Of a stretch of DNA of 64,000 nt, positions 26,612 to 35,230 are shown in pieces. Below the pieces are notes generated by a model. The model was not told where the DNA came from. It did not search any database and saw only the letters and a program-made list of their open reading frames with translations. The position numbers were made by a program, and so were the translations under genes. Numbering within the stretch: position 1 is the stretch's first letter; the number at the start of each line of letters is the position of its first letter. This stretch comes from a virus: positions 1 to 64,000 of the IMG/VR virus record IMGVR_UViG_3300036770_005816. One strand, given 5' to 3'.

Positions 26612-26642
26612 TTTCAGTAAACTGTGTGGCACTTTACTGAAA
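26612..26642. repeat. 10-bp perfect inverted repeat before the protease gene
   Basis: TTTCAGTAAA (26612-26621) and TTTACTGAAA (26633-26642) are perfect complements across an 11-base loop, followed by GTGTTGCATTTTT. It lies directly after the portal/MuF stop. It may be a terminator on the plus strand (short T-run) or an operator for a dimeric repressor. Confidence 0.5.
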
Positions 26643-26687
26643 GTGTTGCATTTTTGAACAGTCAAATAGTTTATTGTGGTAGTACCT

Positions 26688-29198
26688 ATGTCGGACACAA
26701 TAAGCACACAACAGGAAAGCCTCACCGAATATAAGGCGTCCCAAGGTCAGTTCAATATTGATGAAGCACAAGGCATCATCGAAGCATTCGTCGCAGGAAT
26801 CGGAAACAAGGACTCTGTCGGCGACATCATCGTCTCGGGGGCGTTCAACGGAAGCCTAAAGCGACGAAAGCCTCGCGTTGTGTGGGGTCACAACTGGAAC
26901 GAGCCAATCGGAAAAGTCTTGGAAATCTACGAAGTTCCGAGAACCGACCCGCGTCTTCCCGCGAAAATGAAGAATGCGGGAATCGGTGGTTTGTATGCCC
27001 GTGTGCAGTTCAACCTGAAATCGGAGCGCGGGCGTCAGGCTTTCGCCGATGTCGCCTTCTTCGGGGAAGAGCAGGAGTGGTCGATTGGCTACAAGACGCT
27101 TGATGCCGACTTTGACCCATCAAAAAACGCAAATGTGTTGAAGCAAGTTGAGTTGTACGAGGTTTCACCTGTTTTACATGGCGCCAATCAGTTGACTGGA
27201 ACCATCAGCATTAAGGCTGACCAACCGTTGAAAGACCCCAAGGGCGGTTTGACCGCCGCCGGACGGCGCCATTTCAACCGAACAGAAGGTTCAAATCTTA
27301 AACCGGGTGTCAAGGGACGCGCGGACACCCCCGAAAAAATGAGACGCAAGGGTTCGTTCCTGACAAGATTCTTCACGAATCCATCAGGACCGATGAAGGA
27401 CGAAAATGGAAAACCAACCAGATTGGCTTTGTCAGCAGCAGCGTGGGGTGAACCCGTTCCGCAGGACAGGTCAGATGCCGCTGCTCTAGCAGCAAAGGGT
27501 CGTCGCCTTTTGGAAAGATATGAAAACTCCAAAAAGAAAAAGAAGGATGACGCCGACTTCGAAGAACTTCAAAGCAAGGCTTTGGAACAGTACGAAAATG
27601 ACAGCGAAATAAAAGCAGAAGAAAAAATGCATGTCAAGCGGGCGATTCTTGCGTTCGGTCCGAAACCACAAAACCCGATGGCTTTGCAAATGCTTCGCGC
27701 TCGAGCGATGGAGCAGTACAAAAAACGGAAACTCGCAGAACTCATGATGCGGATGATGCAAGAACGGGAACAAGATAACGACGAAGACGACGACGATGGC
27801 ATCCCGGCGAAAAATCCGATGGCTGGTCGCGTGCAAAATCTTGCCTATGCGCTTGCAGAAAAGTTCGGTGGAGCAGTCCGAGTGCGGGAATCAGATGCAA
27901 ACAGCGTAATTTTTGACCATAAAGGAGATGAAGGGAAGCAGACCCTTCGAGTCTCCTATCACTACGAAGACGGAAAGTTCATGTTTGGCGACCCGACAAG
28001 GGTAAAGCCAAAAGTCGTTTACATGAACTTGGACAACGACAATGTCCCCTCCGGCTCCGATGAAGAGCGTCGATACATAGACCGATACAACATGGACGAA
28101 GACCCGCAGATACCCGAAGGTGTTAAGCCGAAGATGCCAGAAAAGGCTGACCCGCTCGGCGGTCTCATCCCTCAGGAAGTAGTAACTGCACGGACAAGAG
28201 GATACGGTCCGCGAAGAGGCAACCTAGAAAGACTTCTTCGCTATTGGCGTCCGATTATGCGAAAGCCCGGTGGGTTCCGTCGTTGTCGAGTGATTCTTGC
28301 CAACCACCCAGAGTTGTATCCGTTGAACAACATCTGCGCGTGGCTGCACCACGAAACAACAGGACTCTGGCCGAACGAGGGTTGCCATCATCCGGGTATG
28401 AAGAATTGCCGAAAAAAACTCAAGGGAATCAAGAACGGTTCCATCTGGAGTGATTCACAGTGGAACGAGCGACTTGCGAGACTTGCCGGCAAGAAAGATG
28501 ACGGCTCGTTCACGATAGACGATGTGATTGACGAATTCGGTGATATGGGCACAGAGGAAAAAAATGCCATGATGATGGAAGAAGTCGCGGAACGCCTCGC
28601 TTTCAAGCCGATGGACGATTACGAAACAGACGACGATGATGACGCCAACGAGAAGGCTTATGGTGCGCTTAGGGACTTCATGAATTCCGAACCAGAGTTC
28701 GTCTCTTACATGACTGGTGACGACAATTGGGTCATGGAGGGCGAGGATGAAGACGGGATTACGGTCGAGTCTCCGCTTAAGGGTTCTGGTGGCGGTGGCT
28801 GTGGATGCGGTGGCTCCTGTGGCGGTGGTGGCAAAGAAATGATTGCTGCCTTGGCGGCTGCACTGGCGGACATGGTCAAGGAATTGGAAGACGATGTGGA
28901 TGTCAAGGCTGGTCGGGTGCTCAACGGTCGAAATATGAAGCGCCTAAAAGAGGCGTATCAACTTCTGCAAGATGTCTTGATGTCTGGCGGCGCTGAGGAT
29001 ATGGAGAGCAAATCTCACCTAATCCAAGCCGAAAACACAAGTGTTTACAATCTGAAACAGGCTCTTGACCCCGTCTTCGATTACCACGGAATTGAGGCAG
29101 TTGCGAACGAGGACGGCGTTCTCATCCGTGACATCGCATCGATTTCGGATGAAGCAGCGGAGGCATTGGTTATTCGACTAAAATCATTAGAAGTCTGA
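26688..29198 (+). CDS. Prohead protease with long C-terminal extension
   Basis: 836 residues from the ATG at 26688. Residues 1 to about 185 are an HK97-type (S78) prohead protease: W-G-H-N-W with His68 and W-S-I-G-Y-K with Ser132, followed by V-E-L-Y-E-V-S-P-V-L-H-G. The remaining 650 residues are far beyond the family's usual 200 or so. They include a Lys/Glu helical region, a F-R-R-C...N-N-I-C-A-W-L-H-H-E-T-T-G region with H-H-P-G-M-K-N-C, and a Gly/Cys-rich run near residue 705. The extension may act as scaffold or carry a second activity; it could be cut off by the protease itself. Confidence 0.82.
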   Translation: MSDTISTQQESLTEYKASQGQFNIDEAQGIIEAFVAGIGNKDSVGDIIVSGAFNGSLKRRKPRVVWGHNWNEPIGKVLEIYEVPRTDPRLPAKMKNAGIGGLYARVQFNLKSERGRQAFADVAFFGEEQEWSIGYKTLDADFDPSKNANVLKQVELYEVSPVLHGANQLTGTISIKADQPLKDPKGGLTAAGRRHFNRTEGSNLKPGVKGRADTPEKMRRKGSFLTRFFTNPSGPMKDENGKPTRLALSAAAWGEPVPQDRSDAAALAAKGRRLLERYENSKKKKKDDADFEELQSKALEQYENDSEIKAEEKMHVKRAILAFGPKPQNPMALQMLRARAMEQYKKRKLAELMMRMMQEREQDNDEDDDDGIPAKNPMAGRVQNLAYALAEKFGGAVRVRESDANSVIFDHKGDEGKQTLRVSYHYEDGKFMFGDPTRVKPKVVYMNLDNDNVPSGSDEERRYIDRYNMDEDPQIPEGVKPKMPEKADPLGGLIPQEVVTARTRGYGPRRGNLERLLRYWRPIMRKPGGFRRCRVILANHPELYPLNNICAWLHHETTGLWPNEGCHHPGMKNCRKKLKGIKNGSIWSDSQWNERLARLAGKKDDGSFTIDDVIDEFGDMGTEEKNAMMMEEVAERLAFKPMDDYETDDDDDANEKAYGALRDFMNSEPEFVSYMTGDDNWVMEGEDEDGITVESPLKGSGGGGCGCGGSCGGGGKEMIAALAAALADMVKELEDDVDVKAGRVLNGRNMKRLKEAYQLLQDVLMSGGAEDMESKSHLIQAENTSVYNLKQALDPVFDYHGIEAVANEDGVLIRDIASISDEAAEALVIRLKSLEV

Positions 29199-29246
29199 AA
29201 TATGATTACATCGATTTGGTATGAGTAGCATCAGGCGAATACTTAT

Positions 29247-30803
29247 ATGAGTTATACTTCTAGAACAGGTTTACCACAAAAGTCAGCAAAGTATCAGTGC
29301 ATGGTATCGGGCGAAAAACGCTCGACTCCTTGTAGCGGATGCTCCAGTCCAAAGTCTTGCCTCGTGAAGACGATGCAATACAAGGAGTCAGAAAACATGG
29401 CAGATACACCAACAGTCGGATTGAACGCAGACGGCACCATTAAGTGTGCAAAGAGTCTCGATTTGAAAGAGTGCGGCTACAAGCCGGGCGAGAAAGTTTG
29501 CGGCAAATGCGGCGCCGAGGCTGTCTCTGTGAAGGGTGAGGGTTACGGCGGAATGTCATCCGAGTGGGTGTCCGCCCCGAAGAAGAAGAAGACTCGCAAG
29601 ATGATGGGCAACACTTTGCCGTCGGACGTTGACGAGGATGACGAAGAGCAGATGCCAGAAAAAGGCAAAAAGCCTATGGTCAAGCCAGCATCAGTCATGG
29701 AGAACATGGTTGACGATGCCGACATGATGGACGACGACGAAGACGACGACGACATGGAGGACACCGAAAAGGAAGACGGTGCCGAAGGTTCGGACATGAT
29801 GGACGACGACATGATGGACGACGAAGACGAAGAAAAAATGTGGACAGAACTTGAGGACATGCTCAAGAAGCGCAAGAAGGCTCGCAAGAAGCGTATGGCT
29901 TCAATGGGCATGAAGAGCGCTTTCGAAGGTGATGACCAAGCGTTCGTGTGTGGCATTGAGCGCAAAGTGTTCGGCGGTGGAAGTTCACCGTGTGCCAACT
30001 GCCCTGGCGGTTGCGCTCCGCATGATGACATGCCAACACTTGTCGAGATTGAGGGAATCGCCGAAGACATGTTCTCGGGCAAGATTCTTGATTCTGGCTA
30101 CGCAGACCTGTCGGACATTTTCGTCGTTGACATTGAACGCAAGGACGGAAAGCCGATTGAGGCGTACTTTGACGGAACCAGCGGAGAGTGCATGGGTTGG
30201 CACCTTCTCAACGAAGACCTGATTGGTGAAGTTGCGGGAATCCCCGGCGAGAAAATCATTTCGTTTGACGATGCCGCCAACATCGCAGTTAAGTCGATTG
30301 AGGGCGAAGTTGTCGCTGTCGACGCCGACATGTTCGAAGGCTATGACGCATACGCTGTCGAAATCGAAGGCGTGGACGGCAAGTCATACGATGTGTTCGT
30401 CGGTGTTGACGGAGAAGTTCTCGGCTATGACGAGTACGAGCCTGAAGAGGCTGCCGACATTGACGCAGAAGTTGCTGACCTTGCGTTGAAGCGCATGTAC
30501 AGCGATGAGCGTCGCGATGAACTTGCCAAGGAAGGCATGGCTCTCCCCGATGGTTCTTACCCAATCGTTGACGAGGCTGACTTGCAGAACGCAATTCAGG
30601 CTTTCGGTCGCGCGAAGGACAAGGAAGCCGCTAAGAAGCACATCATGAAGCGTGCTCGCGCCCTCGGCAAGGAAGACATGATTCCCGAGAACTGGATGAA
30701 TGAAGAGAAGACACTCAGCGACGACGAGGCGAAGAAGTTCATCGGCGATTTGATGGAGTTCGAAATGCTTTCCGTCGAGCAAGATGGAGTGGATGGACGA
30801 TGA
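29247..30803 (+). CDS. Acidic Cys-knuckle protein, possible scaffold
   Basis: 518 residues. Three cysteine clusters look like zinc knuckles: Cys18/29/32/38, Cys67/76/85/88 and Cys235/249/252/256. Residues about 125-200 are a run of Asp/Glu/Met. A tandem beta segment with F-V-V-D-I-E-R-K-D-G and a domain near the end (P-I-V-D-E-A-D-L-Q-N-A-I-Q-A-F-G) resembling short capsid-maturation-associated domains follow. The position after the protease suggests a scaffold. An internal ATG at 29397 with a better ribosome site (AAGGAG) could give a shorter product lacking the first knuckle. Confidence 0.6.
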   Translation: MSYTSRTGLPQKSAKYQCMVSGEKRSTPCSGCSSPKSCLVKTMQYKESENMADTPTVGLNADGTIKCAKSLDLKECGYKPGEKVCGKCGAEAVSVKGEGYGGMSSEWVSAPKKKKTRKMMGNTLPSDVDEDDEEQMPEKGKKPMVKPASVMENMVDDADMMDDDEDDDDMEDTEKEDGAEGSDMMDDDMMDDEDEEKMWTELEDMLKKRKKARKKRMASMGMKSAFEGDDQAFVCGIERKVFGGGSSPCANCPGGCAPHDDMPTLVEIEGIAEDMFSGKILDSGYADLSDIFVVDIERKDGKPIEAYFDGTSGECMGWHLLNEDLIGEVAGIPGEKIISFDDAANIAVKSIEGEVVAVDADMFEGYDAYAVEIEGVDGKSYDVFVGVDGEVLGYDEYEPEEAADIDAEVADLALKRMYSDERRDELAKEGMALPDGSYPIVDEADLQNAIQAFGRAKDKEAAKKHIMKRARALGKEDMIPENWMNEEKTLSDDEAKKFIGDLMEFEMLSVEQDGVDGR

Positions 30804-31051
30804 GGAAACCCGGCGCGGAACACGCAGGCTCTTGGCGGGGACTCGCCAAGGGTGATGCCCCAACCCCAACTCCTGTTGTGAGTCGTGAAGTTGAGGCTCC
30901 GAAGAAGACACGCAAGAAGAAGGAACCAGAGGCAAATGTTGCACCAGCAGAACCTGAGAATGTTGCTGTGGTGGAAGAAGCCGCTGTCGTCGAAGAAGTC
31001 GCTGTCAAAGAAACTTCAGAAGAGTCCGAGAACCAGACAGAATCATTGTGA
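30800..31051 (+). CDS. Small disordered protein (Lys/Pro then Glu/Val-rich)
   Basis: 83 residues starting at an ATGA overlap with the preceding gene. The first half is basic and Pro-rich with a K-K-T-R-K-K-K stretch, the second half is acidic (repeated V-V-E-E-A/V). Likely disordered; no family recognised. Could be a linker, decoy or scaffold fragment in the head operon. Confidence 0.45.
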   Translation: MRKPGAEHAGSWRGLAKGDAPTPTPVVSREVEAPKKTRKKKEPEANVAPAEPENVAVVEEAAVVEEVAVKETSEESENQTESL

Positions 31052-31063
31052 TTCGGAGAGACG

Positions 31064-33562
31064 ATGAGTTCGTCTCTCATGTTTGACGCAAACAGACGGG
31101 TAGAGAACTACCGCAAATCGGTAGCGTTCGTTGACGAAAATGTTTTGATGTTCAAGGGTTTCCTTGGACCTTCGTTAAAGGACAAACCTGAACTTGTTAC
31201 GGTTGGTGCGAGGGCTGCCCGTGCTGCTGGTGTGATTGTAGACAGCCTCGGCAAACTGCGATGCCCTCCCGGTACGCCTAACGCAAACCAATTCACAGAC
31301 ATGCAGATGTCGAACTGCATGGTGCCGGGGATGGGAACAGCCAAAAAACTTAAAGACCGTGCAGCCAACGCGATGGGAACACTTCTTAGCACAGCGGGCA
31401 AAGCGATGGATAAAAAAGGCGTCAAGGGTGCGATGCGGGTAGCCGCGATGGCAAGTTTGGCGAGTTTGGATGTGCTTGATTACAAACAAAATGATGGAAG
31501 TGGGGCGATGTCTGCGACCATTCTGGCGATGGGCGACATAGTTCGTTCTGCCGGACGAGAAGTAGCAGAAAGAGCATTGGACAGGTTGCAACGCAATGGA
31601 AAAATCTCACAAGAACAACGCGAACAACTTGACAAAGTTGTAGACAAACTTGCTCCGATAGCCGCCGAAAGACTTGTCTTGGGCGGTGTTCAAGCGGTCA
31701 ATGCGTGGAGACGAGCACGAAAACAGCGGACACCAACAACCGAAACAGCGGATGCGCTTGAACCAAGGCAACCGAAACTGAAACAACCGAGACACCTTAT
31801 TGAACCAAACGCAATGGGTTCAGTAGATGTTTCTCAGGTTTTGCCAAGCGCACCAGAAAAATCTATGCGCACCGAGAACAATATGCCAATCACTGTTGAT
31901 GCGGAAAGATTCAATGGGGAACTCGCACAAAAAGTTTCGTCCCTGTTGGACAAATATGGAATAGACAAATCTTTACCTCCAAGTCAGCAGTTGGATGGGC
32001 TAGCCAAAAAAATGGGAGTTGTGCTTCCTCGTTCGATGTCAAAACAATTGGACGATTCGGTGGAATACCTGCTCGGTGAAGGCAAGACGGTCGCAGACGG
32101 TTTTGTTCAAGGGATAAACAATCCAGACCCATTGGCTGTGGACGTTCTTAGGGTCAAAGGGCAAAGCATCCTTGATGCAGTCAAGTTGGCGGAGTCAGGT
32201 CCTGAAGGAAGAGCACAAGTGAGGGAAGCAATCGCGCAGGGCTACTTGGAGACGATAACCGGCGTGGAGATGATGTTCACGGATAATCCCGCCATGAGGG
32301 GTGCGCTCATGCTTGATTTGCACGGAGATGAATACTCCAAGAAATTCCCAGCAATGAAAGAGGCGGCTGGATATGCGTACCAAACCTACACCCCGAATGG
32401 GATGATGACTCAGGTCAATTTCCTGCCGCATTCATTGATGTTTGACCAAGATGCAATCCAAGGAATTGTTCCAAAAGGTCAAGGGCTGAATCACAGCGTA
32501 AGATTTTCTGGTGCAGACGACCATCAAATAGGTTTGGGTATACACGAAGCGGCGCACGCGGAGCACTTCTACCACCAATACGCAGCGTTGGGCATAAAAA
32601 TCGGGCAAGACTCAGGAACGATAGAACAACAGGTAAGAGCAAAAGGACCGCGACTTGAAGATTCGTATATTGGGGTTATGTTCGCCCACAGATACGAATT
32701 CTCGTCAGAAATGACATGGGACGAAGTGGTGGAACAGTTGGATAAGGCGGGTAGCAATGAGTCGCTTGATTCGTTGATGGCTGTTGTCGCCCAAGATGCG
32801 ACGAGAATCAACATGAAGACTGGCACCCCTGCAGATGATGCAAAGACGGGATATTTGTACTCTCACTTCGGAGGCGCGAACGGAATACAATCAGGTAAGC
32901 AAACTGTCTCCGTGATTGAGGCAGTTGAGAATTACACGAGGGCACAGCAATTCCCCAACATTGTTCCATTTTTGCCGAGGGACGAACAAGGAAACCAAAT
33001 CCCCATTCAACGATTGACTCAAGCGCAGACCGACGAAGTGTACGAAAAAGCCAAAGCAGCCGTCAAACTTGAATTGCCCGAAAATATTGAACTTGTCGAC
33101 CCGAATACGGGTGAGGTTCTTTCTGACGAAGGTGCCGCGAAGATGGTGAAAGATGCCATGAACGGACAATTCATTTCAGGGCTTGCCCAAGAATATGTTG
33201 GAGTTAGAAACGACTATCTCGGTATCAGGGAATCCACCATTTCGACAAATGGAGTACCCAACGAAGAAGTTATGGCTGCGCTTGGCGTCTCTTCTGACTA
33301 CGGCAAAACGAACATCATGGAAGCGACAGCAGAAGGTAGAGTCGTTGATGTATACGGACGCAATTTCACGAGTTTCAACATGGAGCAAGAGCAAGTAACG
33401 AAAGTTCGGGAAATGTTAGGGCGTCTTTTCCCCAAGAGTTACGACGACAGACCCTCAGGTAAACCACCGTCTGCGGCTGTTCTCCAACAAAAAATACAGC
33501 AAATCACATCACGAATGCCCACAATCAGAAGAAAAGAAGGAAGCGTAGATTCCGTCGTATGA
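31064..33562 (+). CDS. Tagged metallopeptidase-like protein (RCP motif plus HExxH)
   Basis: 832 residues. The 20-residue cysteine motif (R-C-P-P-G-T...F-T-D...C) spans residues 66-85, the same tag as in the proteins starting at 33887, 35227 and 40435. A helical Ala-rich segment (about 95-215) follows, then a linker. Residues 494-504 read H-E-A-A-H-A-E-H-F-Y-H, an HExxH zinc-peptidase motif whose H-A-E-H extension also occurs in the 791-residue protein at the right end. A third zinc ligand cannot be chosen with confidence. It may be a virion-borne or maturation protease. Confidence 0.6.
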   Translation: MSSSLMFDANRRVENYRKSVAFVDENVLMFKGFLGPSLKDKPELVTVGARAARAAGVIVDSLGKLRCPPGTPNANQFTDMQMSNCMVPGMGTAKKLKDRAANAMGTLLSTAGKAMDKKGVKGAMRVAAMASLASLDVLDYKQNDGSGAMSATILAMGDIVRSAGREVAERALDRLQRNGKISQEQREQLDKVVDKLAPIAAERLVLGGVQAVNAWRRARKQRTPTTETADALEPRQPKLKQPRHLIEPNAMGSVDVSQVLPSAPEKSMRTENNMPITVDAERFNGELAQKVSSLLDKYGIDKSLPPSQQLDGLAKKMGVVLPRSMSKQLDDSVEYLLGEGKTVADGFVQGINNPDPLAVDVLRVKGQSILDAVKLAESGPEGRAQVREAIAQGYLETITGVEMMFTDNPAMRGALMLDLHGDEYSKKFPAMKEAAGYAYQTYTPNGMMTQVNFLPHSLMFDQDAIQGIVPKGQGLNHSVRFSGADDHQIGLGIHEAAHAEHFYHQYAALGIKIGQDSGTIEQQVRAKGPRLEDSYIGVMFAHRYEFSSEMTWDEVVEQLDKAGSNESLDSLMAVVAQDATRINMKTGTPADDAKTGYLYSHFGGANGIQSGKQTVSVIEAVENYTRAQQFPNIVPFLPRDEQGNQIPIQRLTQAQTDEVYEKAKAAVKLELPENIELVDPNTGEVLSDEGAAKMVKDAMNGQFISGLAQEYVGVRNDYLGIRESTISTNGVPNEEVMAALGVSSDYGKTNIMEATAEGRVVDVYGRNFTSFNMEQEQVTKVREMLGRLFPKSYDDRPSGKPPSAAVLQQKIQQITSRMPTIRRKEGSVDSVV

Positions 33563-33801
33563 AAAAAAATACGAAAAACGATGAAATAGTAAGCGTAGAG
33601 CAGGTTCATTGGGTGGGTTACGGCTGGCTTGTCGTATCCCCAAATGGACAAGAAGAGTGGTATCGGATATATCTGAAAGACGAAAAACTAACCCCTCAAG
33701 AATGGGATTTTGTGCAGACGGTACGCCCCAAAGTGATGCTTCCACCAAAGATTATCAATGACGAAAACATACAAGAGTGGCGAAAAACAATTAAACAGTA
33801 G
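33559..33801 (+). CDS. Small hypothetical protein
   Basis: 80 residues in an ATGA overlap with the preceding gene. The middle (H-W-V-G-Y-G-W-L-V-V-S-P-N-G-Q-E-E-W-Y) suggests a small beta domain. No family recognised. Small genes like this alternate with the giant ones in this block, so it may be a chaperone or immunity-type partner of the preceding large protein; that is speculation from gene order. Confidence 0.45.
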   Translation: MKKNTKNDEIVSVEQVHWVGYGWLVVSPNGQEEWYRIYLKDEKLTPQEWDFVQTVRPKVMLPPKIINDENIQEWRKTIKQ

Positions 33802-33816
33802 ACATAATCATGCTCA

Positions 33817-33845
33817 TTTAGCGTGACCTGTAAATAAGGTACAAT
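33817..33845 (+). promoter_or_regulatory. Candidate promoter for the giant-protein block
   Basis: TTTAGC at 33817-33822 and TACAAT at 33840-33845 are separated by 17 bases in the 85-base gap before the 447-residue gene. The -10 is good and the -35 moderate. Confidence 0.45.
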
Positions 33846-33886
33846 CAAATAGCCAGCCAGTGTGGCTTATCACGGCGAGGGTACGG

Positions 33887-35230
33887 ATGCAAAACGGCTT
33901 AAATTCATCAATTGCGCAACTTCTCCGCAAACAGGTACGTCTTTCGCGCGGTCACAAAAGCATGCGCAGAACCGTGTTGCCGATAGAACGAGAATACAAC
34001 ATCAAATTTTCGGAAATTGAACAAACCAATTCGTTTGACGAATCCGACATCTATAACGCGCCATTGAACGGCGACAGAAACCTAATCAATTTCAAAACAA
34101 TGATGTACCTAAGGAAACTGGAGTCGCGACTCGCTTCACCCATTGACATACTCGCATACGACGAAAAGGTCGGGTTGGTCGGTTCAAGAACAGGGTTCGG
34201 CAGAACACTTCAAGCAGTCGGTTCCGCAATCACGCCGGGCAACATCAGCACGATACGAAGCCCTGTCCGTTCTGCTATTTGGCGGGCTTTGACACCGGGC
34301 GGTGGCGGAGGAAGAGGGCGAAAACTTCCCGGCGAGCGTGGATACAGGTGCCCTGCTGGTTTTGAATTCGGTGGTCGTTTTACCGACAGTGCATTTTCTA
34401 CATGTGGCGCTCAGTTGTTTGAGATACCAGGTCCGCTCGCGTTGGCTGCTCGCGCCATCCGCGGAGCGATGAACCCTCCGTCGGCAAGGCTTGAAAGCCT
34501 CTCGCAGGTGGTTCAAGGCAACGCGTCGCCTGATAGGGCTGTGCAAATTCAGCGAATGGCTCAGATTCCTCGCGACAACATACCCAATAAACAAAAGTTT
34601 GCACAATCAGTCGCATCATCAATAACAACATTGAAGGCGTCCCCACAGGGTGATGCCCGAATGATTCGCAGGGATGGAACAATTTTCCGACCAATCGTTC
34701 CTTCCTCAATCCTTAGACAATTCAGCGGAAACAAAGACATGATGGACGGCGCATTTGTCCGAGCGGTACAAGTGCCGAAAGATATCGCACCTGACGATGT
34801 CGCCCTGCTTGCCGGCGCATCAATGCAAAGAATTTCATTTGTTGCACCAAACGGTGTGGTAATTTCGATTGAGCGACCACGCGCACTGACGGTAGGTGAA
34901 CGACGGAAGTTCGGTCGCCAACTGAACAAAGTGATAGGTGAAACAGACCAATATGAAGTTGGTAAAAACATCAAAGATTTTGCCGAAAGAAGTAACGGTG
35001 CGTTCAAGTACACAGAAACATATGGCGATGTGAAAAACCCGAACGAGTTAGTGACAGTGATTGGCAAAGATGGCGTTGAACGACAGGTGCGTCGATGGAT
35101 TTACGAAACCTTCATAAAGGCTGGCGAAGAAGCACGGACACCCAAACAGCAGGGCGCGAAGCGACGCCAAGTGGCGGAGGCTGGACGAGAAGCGGCTGAG
35201 CGTCTAGCGGAAAGTTCATCAAGAAGATGA
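33887..35230 (+). CDS. Tagged protein with RCP motif, unknown core
   Basis: 447 residues from the ATG at 33887, where a GAGGG lies upstream; an in-frame GTG 27 bases earlier is possible. The cysteine tag R-C-P-A-G-F-E-F-G-G-R-F-T-D...C is at about residues 154-173 and is preceded by a Gly-rich linker. The C-terminal 250 residues contain a beta-rich part with R-I-S-F-V-A-P-N-G-V-V-I-S and an Arg-rich helical tail. No catalytic motif is recognised. It shares the tag with the two kinase-like giants next door and overlaps the first of them by ATGA. Confidence 0.55.
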   Translation: MQNGLNSSIAQLLRKQVRLSRGHKSMRRTVLPIEREYNIKFSEIEQTNSFDESDIYNAPLNGDRNLINFKTMMYLRKLESRLASPIDILAYDEKVGLVGSRTGFGRTLQAVGSAITPGNISTIRSPVRSAIWRALTPGGGGGRGRKLPGERGYRCPAGFEFGGRFTDSAFSTCGAQLFEIPGPLALAARAIRGAMNPPSARLESLSQVVQGNASPDRAVQIQRMAQIPRDNIPNKQKFAQSVASSITTLKASPQGDARMIRRDGTIFRPIVPSSILRQFSGNKDMMDGAFVRAVQVPKDIAPDDVALLAGASMQRISFVAPNGVVISIERPRALTVGERRKFGRQLNKVIGETDQYEVGKNIKDFAERSNGAFKYTETYGDVKNPNELVTVIGKDGVERQVRRWIYETFIKAGEEARTPKQQGAKRRQVAEAGREAAERLAESSSRR

